Shown here: piece by piece, positions 41,148 through 51,259 of the stretch
Layout: each line of letters opens with the position of its first letter
How positions within the stretch are numbered: position 1 is the first letter of the stretch
Source of the DNA: JAHEGP01 sp963751595
GTDB taxonomy: Bacteria; Pseudomonadota; Gammaproteobacteria; Pseudomonadales; JAHEGP01
Assembly: GCA_963751595.1 (NCBI GenBank)
Contig: CAVVVC010000012.1
Coordinates: 248,001-312,000, forward strand
Length of the DNA: 64,000 nt
Direction: 5' to 3'
Translations under genes and position numbers: made by a program
The notes under the pieces: model-generated
What the model saw: only the letters and a program-made list of their open reading frames with translations
The model's database searches: none
What the model was told of the DNA's origin: nothing

Positions 41148-42596
41148 ATGAATACGCTCTACTGGCATGACTATGAGACCTTTGGCGCCGATCCTGCCCG
41201 GGATCGTGCGTCGCAGTTTGCAGGTATTCGCACCGACGAAGCACTGAATATCGTCGGCGAGCCGTTGCAGCTTTACTGCCGACCTGCGCCTGATTTTCTG
41301 CCCCATCCAGAGGCTTGCCTCATTACCGGCATTACGCCGCAGTTGGCGTGCAGCAAGGGCGTTGCCGAGGCCGAGTTCATCCGTCGAATCCACGCTGAAC
41401 TGGCCCAACCCGGTACCTGCGGCGTCGGTTACAACAGCATACGTTTCGACGATGAAGTCACCCGCTATACGCTGTATCGGAATTTCTACGATCCCTACGC
41501 TCGCGAATGGCAGCACGGCAACTCACGTTGGGACCTGATCGACGTGGTGCGGATGTGCCATGCCCTGCGGCCCGACGGTATCGAATGGCCGCTGGGGGAG
41601 AGCGGAGCGCCCACTTTCAAGCTGGAACGGCTGACGGCGGCCAATGGTATCGGCCACGGCAGGGCCCATGATGCGCTTGCCGACGTCGAAGCCACCATTG
41701 CCCTGGCGCGTCTTATCAAGCGCTGTCAGCCCCGCTTGTACGACTACGCCTACGGCCTGCGGCGCAAGCAGAACGTTGCCCGCCACCTGAATCCGTCGGC
41801 AGCGCAGCCGGTGTTGCATATTTCTTCCCGCTATCCGGCCAGGCGCGGTTGTGCGGCCCTGGTGCTGCCACTACTGGCACACCCGAAAAACGCCAACGGC
41901 GTGCTGGTTTTCGACCTGAGCCAGGACCCGACCGACCTGATAAATCTGCCGGTGGAGGAATTGCAGCGGAGGATTTTCAGTCGTCGTAGCGATTTGGAGG
42001 ACGGCGTTGAGCGGGTGGCGGTCAAGACCGTGCATCTCAATCGCAGCCCCATGGTGGTGACGCCAAAAATCCTCGATGGAGCCGGCTACCAGCGCCTCGG
42101 TATCGATCTCGACCAATGTGCCCGCAACCGGTCGCAACTGGCTTCCCAGGCGGCACTGGCGGCCCAGAAGCTGCGAGCCGTTTTCGAAGCGCCTCCCCAA
42201 TGGGAACACGACGACCCGGAAACGATGTTGTACGCAGGCTTTATCAGCGATGCTGATCGGCGCATGATGGAGCGTTTGCGGGGTGCGACCCCGATGATGC
42301 TTGCCCAGCAAACCTGGCCCTTTCAGGACCCCCGTCTGGCACCGTTGTTGTTCCGCTATCGGGCGCGCAACTACCCGGAAAGCTTGTCTGCCGACGAATG
42401 GGCCCAATGGGAGGAGTGGCGACAATCCCGCCTGAGGGACCCGGCGGCCGGTGCCCCGCTGGTGCTGGACGACTACCTGAAATTGATCAGCAAGATGCTG
42501 GCGAATCCGTCCTTGCAAGCGGGGGAGCGTGCCATTTTGCTTGATCTGGAAGACTACAGTCGAGAGCTGGCGCAGCCCATGGGATGTCCGGCCTGA
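41148..42596 (+). CDS. sbcB: Exodeoxyribonuclease I
   Basis: A 482-residue 3'-5' single-strand DNA exonuclease, close to E. coli ExoI (475). It begins MNTLYWHDYETFGADPARD; the DYETFG carries catalytic Asp and Glu of the DEDDh exonuclease. GYNSIRFDDEVTRYTLYRNF (about 92-111) is the Exo II region, and GRAHDALADVEATIALARL (about 171-189) the Exo III region with catalytic His and Asp. ATG at 41148 gives the family N-terminus; the longer open frame is rejected. It works in recombination and mismatch repair. Confidence 0.95.
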   Translation: MNTLYWHDYETFGADPARDRASQFAGIRTDEALNIVGEPLQLYCRPAPDFLPHPEACLITGITPQLACSKGVAEAEFIRRIHAELAQPGTCGVGYNSIRFDDEVTRYTLYRNFYDPYAREWQHGNSRWDLIDVVRMCHALRPDGIEWPLGESGAPTFKLERLTAANGIGHGRAHDALADVEATIALARLIKRCQPRLYDYAYGLRRKQNVARHLNPSAAQPVLHISSRYPARRGCAALVLPLLAHPKNANGVLVFDLSQDPTDLINLPVEELQRRIFSRRSDLEDGVERVAVKTVHLNRSPMVVTPKILDGAGYQRLGIDLDQCARNRSQLASQAALAAQKLRAVFEAPPQWEHDDPETMLYAGFISDADRRMMERLRGATPMMLAQQTWPFQDPRLAPLLFRYRARNYPESLSADEWAQWEEWRQSRLRDPAAGAPLVLDDYLKLISKMLANPSLQAGERAILLDLEDYSRELAQPMGCPA

Positions 42597-42621
42597 TGTC
42601 TATCATGAGAGGAGATGTTGC

Positions 42622-43635
42622 GTGAACTTTGCCGGTGCCCACATCGTCAGTATTGAACAGTTCCAGCGCGAGGATATCTTGCGAGTGTTCAGCGTTGCGG
42701 ACCGGATGGAGCCCTACGCCCAGCGCAAAAAACTGACCAAGGTGCTGGATGGTGCCATCCTCGGGAGCATGTTTTTTGAGCCCAGCACCCGCACCCGGGT
42801 CAGCTTTGGTTGTGCGTTTAACCTGCTTGGCGGCGAGGTGAGGGAAACCACCGGGTTCGAACATACCGCGATCGCCAAGGGCGAATCCCTCTACGACACG
42901 GCGCGGGTAATCAGTGGTTACAGTGATGCCATTGTCATGCGCCACCCCCAGGCCGGTTCGGTTGCGGAATTTGCGGCGGCCAGTCGGGTGCCCGTAATCA
43001 ACGGAGGCGATGGCGCCAACGAGCATCCCAGCCAGGCGCTGCTGGATCTCTACACCATTCAGAAGGAGTTGAAAACCACCGGTCGCAACCTCGACGGCCT
43101 GCGCATAGCCCTTATCGGCGACCTGCGCCACGGCCGTACCGTGCACTCACTTTGCAAGTTGCTGGGTCTGTTCGACAATATCACCCTCGCCCTGATTTCA
43201 CCGCAGGAACTGCAAATGCCCGCTGACATCGTCGACGGCCTGCGCGCGGCAGGGCACCGGGTGACAGAATCGGACCGGATGGAGCAAAGTATCGCCAATG
43301 TCGACATTGCCTACTCCACCCGCATTCAGGAGGAGCGATTCTCGACCCCGGAGGAGGCTTCCATCTACCGTGGCCAGTATCGCCTGAATCAGGCGCTCTA
43401 CACGCGGTTCTGTGAGCCCAATACTGTGATTATGCATCCGCTGCCCCGGGACTCCCGTCAGGGAGCGAGCGAGCTCGATAACGACCTCAACGAAAATCCC
43501 AATCTGGCGATCTTCCGCCAGACCGATAACGGTGTACTGGTGCGCATGGCCCTGTTTGCCCTGATATTCGGGGTAGTCGAGTTGGTCGACAAGTATGCCA
43601 CTGAGGTTCACTGGCACATACGCCGCACGCGTTGA
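42622..43635 (+). CDS. pyrB: Aspartate carbamoyltransferase catalytic subunit
   Basis: A 337-residue enzyme of pyrimidine synthesis, joining aspartate and carbamoyl phosphate. The carbamoyl phosphate motif is FFEPSTRTRVSFG (about 52-64), and HPLPR near residue 275 belongs to the aspartate loop. The GTG start is supported by GAGAGGAG about 8 bases upstream; earlier in-frame codons lie in sbcB. No pyrI regulatory gene follows, so it may act without the allosteric subunit or with a dihydroorotase-like partner elsewhere. It lies 25 bases after sbcB and 10 before the nudix gene. Confidence 0.93.
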   Translation: MNFAGAHIVSIEQFQREDILRVFSVADRMEPYAQRKKLTKVLDGAILGSMFFEPSTRTRVSFGCAFNLLGGEVRETTGFEHTAIAKGESLYDTARVISGYSDAIVMRHPQAGSVAEFAAASRVPVINGGDGANEHPSQALLDLYTIQKELKTTGRNLDGLRIALIGDLRHGRTVHSLCKLLGLFDNITLALISPQELQMPADIVDGLRAAGHRVTESDRMEQSIANVDIAYSTRIQEERFSTPEEASIYRGQYRLNQALYTRFCEPNTVIMHPLPRDSRQGASELDNDLNENPNLAIFRQTDNGVLVRMALFALIFGVVELVDKYATEVHWHIRRTR

Positions 43636-43645
43636 GTTTTTGCTT

Positions 43646-44245
43646 ATGGCGAGTCAAGAGTACGAGATTTTGCATGAGGAGCTGTCCTTCAAGGGATTCT
43701 TCCGGATAACAACTTTGCAATTACGCCACACCCTTTTCGCCGGCGGCTGGTCAGCCCCCTTGCGTCGGGAGGTGTTTGTGCGCGATGAGTGCGTCGGGGT
43801 GTTGCTGTTCGATCCCAGGCGCGACAGCATCATATTGTTAGAGCAATTCCGGGTGGGTCTGATACCCTCCGGGCGCCACCCGTGGCTGCTTGAACTGGTG
43901 GCGGGCATTATTGAGCCCGGCGAGACGCCGGAGCAGGTGGCGCGCCGGGAAACCATGGAGGAGTCCGGCTGTGAAATCGAAGAGCTGGTGCGGGTTGCCA
44001 GCTACTACTCCAGTCCCGGGGGCAGCTCCGAGTATTTCCACCTTTACTGTGGCCGGGTTTCCACTGAAGGTGCCGGGGGTATTTACGGGGTCGCAGACGA
44101 GGGCGAGGATATTCGCGTGCATATCATGTCTTACGATGCCGCAATGGCACTGCTGAACGACGCGAGTGTCAGCAATGCCCACACCATGCTCGCCTTGCAG
44201 TGGCTGCAGCTAAACAAATCCTCGTTGCTGGAGCAGTGGCTTTGA
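43646..44245 (+). CDS. nudF: Nudix hydrolase, ADP-ribose diphosphatase type
   Basis: A 199-residue nudix protein. The complete nudix box GIIEPGETPEQVARRETMEE is at about residues 90-109, with SGC following. VLLFDPRRDSIILLEQFRVG upstream and an YYSSPGGSSEYFHLY stretch downstream match the ADP-ribose pyrophosphatase group. It hydrolyses ADP-ribose to AMP and ribose-5-phosphate. Its stop shares one base with the thpR start. Confidence 0.88.
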   Translation: MASQEYEILHEELSFKGFFRITTLQLRHTLFAGGWSAPLRREVFVRDECVGVLLFDPRRDSIILLEQFRVGLIPSGRHPWLLELVAGIIEPGETPEQVARRETMEESGCEIEELVRVASYYSSPGGSSEYFHLYCGRVSTEGAGGIYGVADEGEDIRVHIMSYDAAMALLNDASVSNAHTMLALQWLQLNKSSLLEQWL

Positions 44246-44805
44246 TGCGCCTGTTCGTCGGTGTCGGCCTGGGTGCGGATTTGGCGTCCCGGCTGGCACC
44301 GCAAAGCCGACGCGAGCGCAATTGTCGCGCTCCGGGTATGCGCCTGGTCGAGCCCCGGGACTACCATTTGACCCTGGTATTTCTCGGCCGCCAGCCGCCG
44401 TCGGCGGTGGCCGAGGTCCTCGCCGGCCTGGCAGCGATTGGCTCGCGGCACGCGCCGTTCAGATGTCGGATCCATGGCAGCAGTCTGCTCCCCTCGAAAT
44501 ACCACCCCCGGGCGCTGGTGGCGAATGTCGAAAACCGGCCGCAGCTGCGCGATTTGCAGGCGGAACTGCAAAATGCCGTGGCGGGCTGGTTGCCGGGGGA
44601 GTGCCCTCGCGACTATTTCCCGCATATTACCCTGGCCCGGGGCGGGCATCGGCAGCGGGCAATCCCCGATCGCGCCTCAAGGGCTGGCAGGCGGCCCATC
44701 GAGGGCATCCTGCGGGTGCAGGCAATCACCCTTTACCAGAGCCTGCCGCAGCCTGCCTGTGGTCGTTATCTACCCCTCGCGCGGGTGGCGCTGAGCGGTG
44801 GCTGA
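44245..44805 (+). CDS. thpR: RNA 2',3'-cyclic phosphodiesterase (2H/LigT family)
   Basis: A 186-residue 2H phosphoesterase. The two catalytic motifs are DYHLTLVFLG (about 40-49) and YFPHITLARGG (about 127-137). It begins MRLFVGVGLG, as typical of ThpR. It opens 2',3'-cyclic phosphates on RNA. ATG at 44245 overlaps the nudix stop (TGATG). Confidence 0.88.
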   Translation: MRLFVGVGLGADLASRLAPQSRRERNCRAPGMRLVEPRDYHLTLVFLGRQPPSAVAEVLAGLAAIGSRHAPFRCRIHGSSLLPSKYHPRALVANVENRPQLRDLQAELQNAVAGWLPGECPRDYFPHITLARGGHRQRAIPDRASRAGRRPIEGILRVQAITLYQSLPQPACGRYLPLARVALSGG

Positions 44806-44861
44806 TCCGACCTTGTTGCGGGATGGTGCCGGGGCTTCGAAAACCGAAAGAGGTATTCCTG

Positions 44862-46445
44862 TTGGAGTCACCTGAGCCCGTGCCGGGCAAAGCTCAGACC
44901 CTGCTGCGCTCGAGCATGGTCGTCAGCCTTATGACGCTCATCTCCCGGGTTCTGGGTTTGGTGCGCGATGTATGCCTGGCGGTGGTCATGGGTGCGGCGG
45001 GTAATGCCGACGCATTTTTTGTCGCCTTCAAGATTCCCAATTTTTTTCGCCGCCTGTTTGCCGAGGGCGCTTTTTCACAGGCTTTTGTTCCAGTCCTGGC
45101 TGAGTACCAGACCCGGGGAGGCATCGCCGGCATGCGTCACCTGGCGGATCGGGTGGCAGCGGCCCTGGGGGGCAGTCTACTGATCTTTGTCTCCCTGGCG
45201 ATAGTGGGTGCGCCCCTGGTAGCCATGGTTTTCGCCCCGGGGTTTTATTCCAGTCCCGACAAGTATGAGTTGACCACCGAACTGATTCGGATCACGTTTC
45301 CCTATCTGTTCTTCATTTCGTTGACGGGTTTTGCCGGCTCCCTGCTGAACAGCCTGGGGCGCTTCGCGATCCCGGCTTTTACCCCGGTACTGCTCAACCT
45401 CTCGTTGATCGGGGCTGCGCTTTGGTTCGCGCCAGACATGGCGGAGCCGGCCTATGCACTGGCCTGGGGTGTGTTCGTGGCGGGACTTGCCCAGCTACTG
45501 TTTCAACTGCCTGCATTGATGCGCCTTGGTGTGCTGCCCCGACCCCACTGGGACACCTCGGACGAGGGCGTGCGCAAGGTGATCAAACTCATGATTCCGG
45601 CACTGTTTGGCGTCTCGGTCAGCCAGATCAACCTGCTGCTGGATACCGTGATTGCATCCTTTTTGCCAACCGGCAGCGTTTCCTGGCTCTACTTCTCGGA
45701 TCGGCTGGTAGAGTTTCCCCTGGGGGTATTCGGGATTGCCATTGCGACCGTGATCTTGCCCAGTCTGTCGCGTAAGCACGCCGGTGCCGATGCCGATGCT
45801 TTCTCGCAGACCCTGGATTGGGCGGTGCGATGTGTGATGCTGATCGGTATTCCGGCGATGATGGCGCTGGTTATTCTGGCGAAACCCATGCTGGCGGCCA
45901 TCTTCATGTACGGCAAGATGACGCCGACCGATGTCGAGATGGCATCCTACAGTCTCCAGGCTTATGCGCTGGGCTTACTGGCATTCATGCTGATCAAGGT
46001 ACTCGCCCCGGGTTATTTCTCCCGTCAGGATACCACCACCCCGGTACGCATCGGCATTATCGCCATGGTGGCGAATATGGTGTTTAACGTGGCACTGGTG
46101 GTGCCCTTGTACTTGTATTTCAATGTCGGCCATCTCGGGCTGGCGCTGGCGACTTCAATGGCGGCCTATCTCAATGCCGGCCTGTTGTGGAGGGGCTTGT
46201 TGCGCGACGGGGCGTTTCGTTTTAATCCGGGATTTGCAGCGACCCTGCTGCGAATCATCGCGGCCACTGCGGTGATGGGCCTGGTGCTGCTATGGCTTGG
46301 AGCGGACCTGGAGGCCTGGGCCGGGCTCAAGTGGTGGCAGCGTGGTTTGCAGCTTGGCGCTATCTGTGGTGCCGGTCTGATGGTCTACGCGGGGGCGCTG
46401 CTGCTGCTGGGTATACGCCCCCGGCAGTTCCGGGCCGGCCTGTAG
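44862..46445 (+). CDS. murJ: Lipid II flippase MurJ
   Basis: A 527-residue MOP-superfamily protein with about 14 helices that flips lipid II across the inner membrane. Near the start is SRVLGLVRDVCLAVVMGAAG and ADAFFVAFKIPNFFRRLFAEG followed by AFSQAFVPVLAEY, which is highly conserved in MurJ. The start is uncertain. TTG at 44862 has AGAGGT seven bases upstream and gives the best N-terminus; ATG at 44823 would add 13 residues, and known homologues start close to TLLRSS. It lies 56 bases after thpR and 61 before ribF. Confidence 0.93.
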   Translation: MESPEPVPGKAQTLLRSSMVVSLMTLISRVLGLVRDVCLAVVMGAAGNADAFFVAFKIPNFFRRLFAEGAFSQAFVPVLAEYQTRGGIAGMRHLADRVAAALGGSLLIFVSLAIVGAPLVAMVFAPGFYSSPDKYELTTELIRITFPYLFFISLTGFAGSLLNSLGRFAIPAFTPVLLNLSLIGAALWFAPDMAEPAYALAWGVFVAGLAQLLFQLPALMRLGVLPRPHWDTSDEGVRKVIKLMIPALFGVSVSQINLLLDTVIASFLPTGSVSWLYFSDRLVEFPLGVFGIAIATVILPSLSRKHAGADADAFSQTLDWAVRCVMLIGIPAMMALVILAKPMLAAIFMYGKMTPTDVEMASYSLQAYALGLLAFMLIKVLAPGYFSRQDTTTPVRIGIIAMVANMVFNVALVVPLYLYFNVGHLGLALATSMAAYLNAGLLWRGLLRDGAFRFNPGFAATLLRIIAATAVMGLVLLWLGADLEAWAGLKWWQRGLQLGAICGAGLMVYAGALLLLGIRPRQFRAGL

Positions 46446-46506
46446 GCGCTAGGGTCGGTCTAAGGTATAATCCAGCGCTTATTTTTGCCTGGTTCCCCCT
46501 GTCGAC

Positions 46507-47439
46507 ATGGAATTGATCCGCGGACTGTACAACCTGAAGCCGCACCATCGCGGTTGCGTCGGTACCATCGGCGCTTTCGACGGCGTGCACCTTGGGCACC
46601 AGAGGCTGCTGGAAAGTCTCGTGGCCCAGGGACGAAGGCTGGATCTGCCGGTAGTGGTCATCTGTTTCGAGCCCCTGCCGAGGGAATTCTTTGCCCCGGA
46701 CGAGGCGCCGGCTAGGTTGATGACCTTCAGGGAGAAATGGCTGGCGCTTGAGGCCTGTGGTGTCGATCGGGTATTACGAATCCGGTTTGACGAAGCCTTT
46801 TCCAATGTCAGCGCCGAGGCCTTTGTCAGCTCGGTGTTGGTCGAGGGACTGGGTATCAAGCACGTGGTTGTCGGCGATGACCTGCGGTTTGGCGCGGGTC
46901 GCCAGGGAGATGCGCAGTCACTGGTGAGGGCGGGCAAGCAATATGGTTTCGAGGTGGTCGATACCCCCTCGGTACTGGTCGACGACGAGCGGGTGAGCAG
47001 CTCGCGGATCCGCGACCAACTGGCAGTAGCCGACTTTACCATGGCCGAGCGTTTGCTGGGCAGGCCGTTCAGCTTGTCCGGCAGGGTATGTTACGGTCGG
47101 CAGTTGGGCAGAACCCTCGGTGTCCCCACGGCCAATGTCGAGTTGCTGCGGATGAAGTCGCCCATTTCCGGCGTCTATGCGGTGCAAATCGACGGCATTG
47201 GTATAAAGCCCTATTTAGGCGTTGCCAATGTGGGGGTTCGCCCCACGGTAGAGGACCGCAGCAAGGCCATCCTGGAAGTGCACCTGTTCGACTTTGGCAG
47301 CGAAATTTACGGCCAGAGAATCACCGTGGTGTTCCAGCACAAGATTCGAGACGAGCGTAAATTCGCCTCACTGACGGAGCTTGAGCAGCATATTCGCACC
47401 GACATCGAAACCAGCCGTGCCTGGTTCGGGCTCGACTAA
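46507..47439 (+). CDS. ribF: Bifunctional riboflavin kinase/FAD synthetase
   Basis: A 310-residue enzyme making FMN and then FAD. The N-terminal adenylyltransferase domain has GAFDGVHLGHQRLLE (about 22-36), VVGDDLRFGAGRQGD (about 121-135) and SSSRIRDQL (about 166-174). The C-terminal kinase domain has RPFSLSGRVCYGRQLGRTLG (about 185-204) and PTANV. It stands between murJ and ileS, the order also found in Pseudomonas. Confidence 0.96.
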   Translation: MELIRGLYNLKPHHRGCVGTIGAFDGVHLGHQRLLESLVAQGRRLDLPVVVICFEPLPREFFAPDEAPARLMTFREKWLALEACGVDRVLRIRFDEAFSNVSAEAFVSSVLVEGLGIKHVVVGDDLRFGAGRQGDAQSLVRAGKQYGFEVVDTPSVLVDDERVSSSRIRDQLAVADFTMAERLLGRPFSLSGRVCYGRQLGRTLGVPTANVELLRMKSPISGVYAVQIDGIGIKPYLGVANVGVRPTVEDRSKAILEVHLFDFGSEIYGQRITVVFQHKIRDERKFASLTELEQHIRTDIETSRAWFGLD

Positions 47440-47513
47440 TCGTCATATCGAGCCGCTGCCTGGTCTGCAGGCGGCAGATAAACGTATCCGCAATGCAATA
47501 CTGGAAACTATAA

Positions 47514-50339
47514 ATGGCTGATTACAAACATACGCTCAATCTGCCCCAGACTGACTTTCCGATGAAGGCCAACCTGGCGCAGCGGGAGCCCGCCCGCGTC
47601 AAGCAGTGGCAGGAGAGCAATCTGTACCAGCGCATTCGGGAGCAGCGCAAGGGGCGGGCAAAGTTCATCCTCCATGACGGTCCCCCCTATGCCAACGGGG
47701 CAATCCATATCGGTCATGCCGTCAACAAGATTCTCAAGGACATCATCGTCAAGGCCAAGACCCTCGACGGCTTCGACGCGCCCTATGTGCCGGGCTGGGA
47801 TTGTCATGGCTTGCCGATCGAGCTCAACGTAGAGAAAAAAGTCGGCAAGGCCGGCCATAAGGTGAGCGCCGAGGAATTTCGAAAGCGGTGTCGGGCCTAC
47901 GCCGCGACCCAGGTTGACGCGCAGCGCGAAGACTTTATCCGTCTCGGGGTGTTGGGCCAATGGCAGCAACCCTATCTGACCATGAACTACCGGTTCGAAG
48001 CTGACGTGATTCGCTCACTGGGGCAAATTGCCGCCAACGGGCATCTCCACCAGGGGTTCAAGCCGGTGCACTGGTGTATGGATTGTGGATCGGCGCTGGC
48101 CGAAGCCGAGGTCGAGTACGAGGAAAAAACCTCCACTTCGGTCGATGTGTTGTTTCCACTGCTCGATACCGCGGCCCTGGCTGCAGCCTTCGGAGTAAGC
48201 GCAGACAGCCTGCCGGACAAGGCAGCGGTCGTCATCTGGACCACCACTCCCTGGACCTTGCCCGCCAATATGGCGGTGGCCCTCAATCCGGAGATGGACT
48301 ATCAACTGCTTACTGTCGAGCACCAGGGAAGCCCCTGGGCATTGGTGGTAGCGGGTGAACTCCTCGACTCCGTGGCCCGTCGATGGGCAATCGATGATTA
48401 CCAGGTCGTTGCTGCTGCCCGGGGTCAGGCCTTGGAAGGGTTGTTGATGCAACACCCGTTTTATCCGCGCAGTGTCCCGCTGATACTCGGCAACCACGTC
48501 ACCACCGAAAGTGGTACGGGTGCGGTGCACACGGCGCCCGGCCATGGGCAGGACGACTTCGCGGTGGGAGAGGCCTATGACCTGGAGGTCTATAACCCGG
48601 TTGGGGGCAACGGCGTTTTTCTCCCCGACACGCCGCTGTTCGCCGGTATTCATGTCAATGCGGCTAACGATATGATCGTACAGCGGCTGCGCGAGAACGG
48701 AATGCTGCTGCACAGTGCTCCCTACCGGCACAGTTACCCCCACTGCTGGCGCCACAAAACGCCGATTATCTTCCGCGCCACCCCGCAGTGGTTCATAGGC
48801 ATGGAGCAGGGCGGTCTGCTGAAGAAGGCCCTCGCTGCGGTGGAGCAGGTCGACTGGCAGCCCGGCTGGGGCAAAGCGCGAATCGACGGCATGCTGGAGG
48901 GCCGGCCCGACTGGTGTATTTCACGTCAACGCACCTGGGGAAGCCCGATTGCCCTGTTCACCCGGGTCGATACCGGCGCGCTGCATCCGCAAACCCCGAG
49001 CCTGATCGAAGCGGTGGCACAGCGTGTGGAAAGTGAGGGAATCGATGCCTGGTTTAATCTCGATGCGACGGAATTGCTGGGTGATGAGGCGCAGCATTAC
49101 GAGAAAGTGAGCGACACCCTGGATGTCTGGTTTGACTCGGGCGTAACCCACAACTGCGTCCTGAAAACCGATCCCCAGTTGGCCTATCCCGCCGACCTCT
49201 ACCTCGAGGGTTCCGACCAGCATCGCGGCTGGTTTCAGTCATCGCTGCTCACGGCTGTTGCGATAAACGGCAACCAGCCTTACCGCCAGGTGTTGACCCA
49301 TGGGTTCACGGTCGATGTCGAAGGCCGCAAGATGTCGAAGTCGCTGGGCAATGTGATAGCGCCCCAGCAGGTCATGAAAACCCTGGGGGCGGACATCCTG
49401 CGATTATGGGTAGCGGCCACCGATTATCGTCACGAAATGACGGTTTCCGACGAGATTTTCAAGCGCACCGCCGATTCCTATCGGCGCATCCGCAATACCG
49501 CCCGTTTCCTTCTGTCCAATTTGAACGGTTTTGACCCGGCGCAGCACACCGTTGCCAATGACCAGATGCTCGCCCTCGATCGCTGGGCAGTGGATCGTGC
49601 TGCGCTGCTGCAGCGGGATATTGCAGAAGCCTTCGCTGGCTATCAATTTCATACCATCTACCAGAAGCTGCACAACTTTTGCGTGGTGGATATGGGCGGA
49701 TTCTACCTCGACATCATCAAGGATCGACAGTACACAACCAGGGCCGATAGCCTGGCCCGGCGCTCGGCGCAGACCGCACTGTTTCACATCGGTGAAGCAC
49801 TGGTCCGCTGGTTGGCGCCCATCCTGAGTTTTACCGCGGATGAGATCTGGCAGTTCCTCCCCGGAGAGCGGAGTGAATCGGTGCTGCTGGAGGAATGGTA
49901 CGACCGCCTTGGGATGCTCGGCGGCGACGAGCCCATGGGCCGGGAGTACTGGCAACGCGCCATGGCGGTAAAAACCGCGGTGAACAAGGAACTGGAAGTG
50001 CAGCGTGCCGCCGGCAAGGTAAAAGGTAGCCTGAGTGCCGAAGTGGTGCTGTATTGCGACGACGCCTTGCTGCAGTCGCTGGCGATGCTGGGCGAGGAAT
50101 TGCGCTTCCTACTCATCACCTCGGATGCCAGCCTGGCGCCGCTGTCAGAGGCTCCCGATAAGGCGGTTACGACCGAAGTGGAAGGCCTGCGCGTAGAGGT
50201 GAAACTTTCGACGCATGCCAAATGCGCGCGTTGCTGGCATCAGCGTGGGGATGTCGGCAGCAACGCCTCGCATCCGCAGTTGTGCGAGCGTTGCATCGAC
50301 AATATCGAGGGCGCCGGTGAACGGCGCGAATTCGCATGA
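47514..50339 (+). CDS. ileS: Isoleucyl-tRNA synthetase
   Basis: A 941-residue class I synthetase of typical bacterial length. The HIGH motif is in GPPYANGAIHIGHAVNKIL (about 57-75). The editing domain spans about 200-390. The KMSKS motif is GRKMSKSLGNVI (about 604-615). The C-terminal zinc finger has CARCW, then CERCI (about 905-928). The stop overlaps lspA by four bases (ATGA). Confidence 0.98.
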   Translation: MADYKHTLNLPQTDFPMKANLAQREPARVKQWQESNLYQRIREQRKGRAKFILHDGPPYANGAIHIGHAVNKILKDIIVKAKTLDGFDAPYVPGWDCHGLPIELNVEKKVGKAGHKVSAEEFRKRCRAYAATQVDAQREDFIRLGVLGQWQQPYLTMNYRFEADVIRSLGQIAANGHLHQGFKPVHWCMDCGSALAEAEVEYEEKTSTSVDVLFPLLDTAALAAAFGVSADSLPDKAAVVIWTTTPWTLPANMAVALNPEMDYQLLTVEHQGSPWALVVAGELLDSVARRWAIDDYQVVAAARGQALEGLLMQHPFYPRSVPLILGNHVTTESGTGAVHTAPGHGQDDFAVGEAYDLEVYNPVGGNGVFLPDTPLFAGIHVNAANDMIVQRLRENGMLLHSAPYRHSYPHCWRHKTPIIFRATPQWFIGMEQGGLLKKALAAVEQVDWQPGWGKARIDGMLEGRPDWCISRQRTWGSPIALFTRVDTGALHPQTPSLIEAVAQRVESEGIDAWFNLDATELLGDEAQHYEKVSDTLDVWFDSGVTHNCVLKTDPQLAYPADLYLEGSDQHRGWFQSSLLTAVAINGNQPYRQVLTHGFTVDVEGRKMSKSLGNVIAPQQVMKTLGADILRLWVAATDYRHEMTVSDEIFKRTADSYRRIRNTARFLLSNLNGFDPAQHTVANDQMLALDRWAVDRAALLQRDIAEAFAGYQFHTIYQKLHNFCVVDMGGFYLDIIKDRQYTTRADSLARRSAQTALFHIGEALVRWLAPILSFTADEIWQFLPGERSESVLLEEWYDRLGMLGGDEPMGREYWQRAMAVKTAVNKELEVQRAAGKVKGSLSAEVVLYCDDALLQSLAMLGEELRFLLITSDASLAPLSEAPDKAVTTEVEGLRVEVKLSTHAKCARCWHQRGDVGSNASHPQLCERCIDNIEGAGERREFA

Positions 50340-50830
50340 GGACCGCGACCATGGCGTGGTACTGGTATGGCGTGAGTTTGCTGGTGATACTACTGGATCA
50401 ATGGACCAAGCGGCTGGCGGATGCCCGGCTGAGCTATGGCGAGGCCCGCGAGGTCACTGGCTGGTTCGACCTGACGCTGGCCTACAATCGCGGTGCTGCG
50501 TTCAGCTTTCTCAGTGAAGCGGGGGGCTGGCAGCGCTGGTTTTTTACGGCGATCGCCGCCGTGGTTTCAGTGGTCATAGCCATCTGGATCTGGCGCCTGG
50601 GTACCCGTCAACGGGTGCTTGGGCTTGGCCTGGCGTTGATTCTGGGCGGCGCCATAGGCAACCTCTATGACCGGGTGATGCTTGGCCATGTTATCGATTT
50701 CATCTCCTGGCACTACCAGCACTACTACTGGCCATCTTTTAATATTGCCGATGCCGCCATTTGCTGCGGTGCGGGGCTGTTGATCATCGATATGTTTTTA
50801 CAGCACGACGAGGAGGAGAGCGCCAGATGA
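50336..50830 (+). CDS. lspA: Prolipoprotein signal peptidase (signal peptidase II)
   Basis: A 164-residue protein with four transmembrane helices that cleaves lipoprotein signal peptides. Family regions are LLDQWTKRLAD (about 20-30), AYNRGAAFSFL (about 49-59), GGAIGNLYDRVMLGHVIDFI with catalytic Asp (about 102-121), and FNIADAAICCG with the second catalytic Asp (about 132-142). It overlaps both ileS and fkpB by four bases. Confidence 0.97.
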   Translation: MRTATMAWYWYGVSLLVILLDQWTKRLADARLSYGEAREVTGWFDLTLAYNRGAAFSFLSEAGGWQRWFFTAIAAVVSVVIAIWIWRLGTRQRVLGLGLALILGGAIGNLYDRVMLGHVIDFISWHYQHYYWPSFNIADAAICCGAGLLIIDMFLQHDEEESAR

Positions 50831-51258
50831 TCGCTGGGAGCATCACCGAAAACGCCGATATCGTTCTGCACTTTGCCCTCAAGCTCGACAATGGCGAGGT
50901 TGTCGATAGTAATTTCGACGCGGAGGCGGCGCGGTTTTCCATGGGCGATGGCAATCTGCTGCCAAGTTTTGAGCGCCACCTGTTGGGCCTAAAGGCCGGC
51001 GACAAGGCTGAGTTCGCGATAGCCGCGGACGACGCTTTCGGTCAGTATAATGAAGCCAACGTACAGCAGTTCAGTCGCTCGCGTTTTACCGGCCTGGCGC
51101 TCGAGGAGGGGCTGGTGGTTTCTTTCGCCGATGCCGCGAACAACGAGCTGCCGGGCGTTGTCAGCCGTATCGAAGGCAACCAGGTAACCGTGGACTTCAA
51201 CCATCCCCTCGCGGGGCGCGACCTGGTATTCCAGGTGCACATTCTCGAAGTGAATTGA
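50827..51258 (+). CDS. fkpB: FKBP-type peptidyl-prolyl isomerase (SlpA-like)
   Basis: A 143-residue FKBP with an inserted flap domain. FALKLDNGEVVDSNF (about 16-30) and GDGNLLPSFERHLLGLKAGDK (split near 41-60) match SlpA/FkpB, with FGQYNEANVQQFSRSRF (about 71-87) the IF-domain start. It is a folding helper and chaperone. ATG overlaps the lspA stop; ispH starts one base after its own stop. Confidence 0.93.
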   Translation: MIAGSITENADIVLHFALKLDNGEVVDSNFDAEAARFSMGDGNLLPSFERHLLGLKAGDKAEFAIAADDAFGQYNEANVQQFSRSRFTGLALEEGLVVSFADAANNELPGVVSRIEGNQVTVDFNHPLAGRDLVFQVHILEVN

Positions 51259-51259
51259 T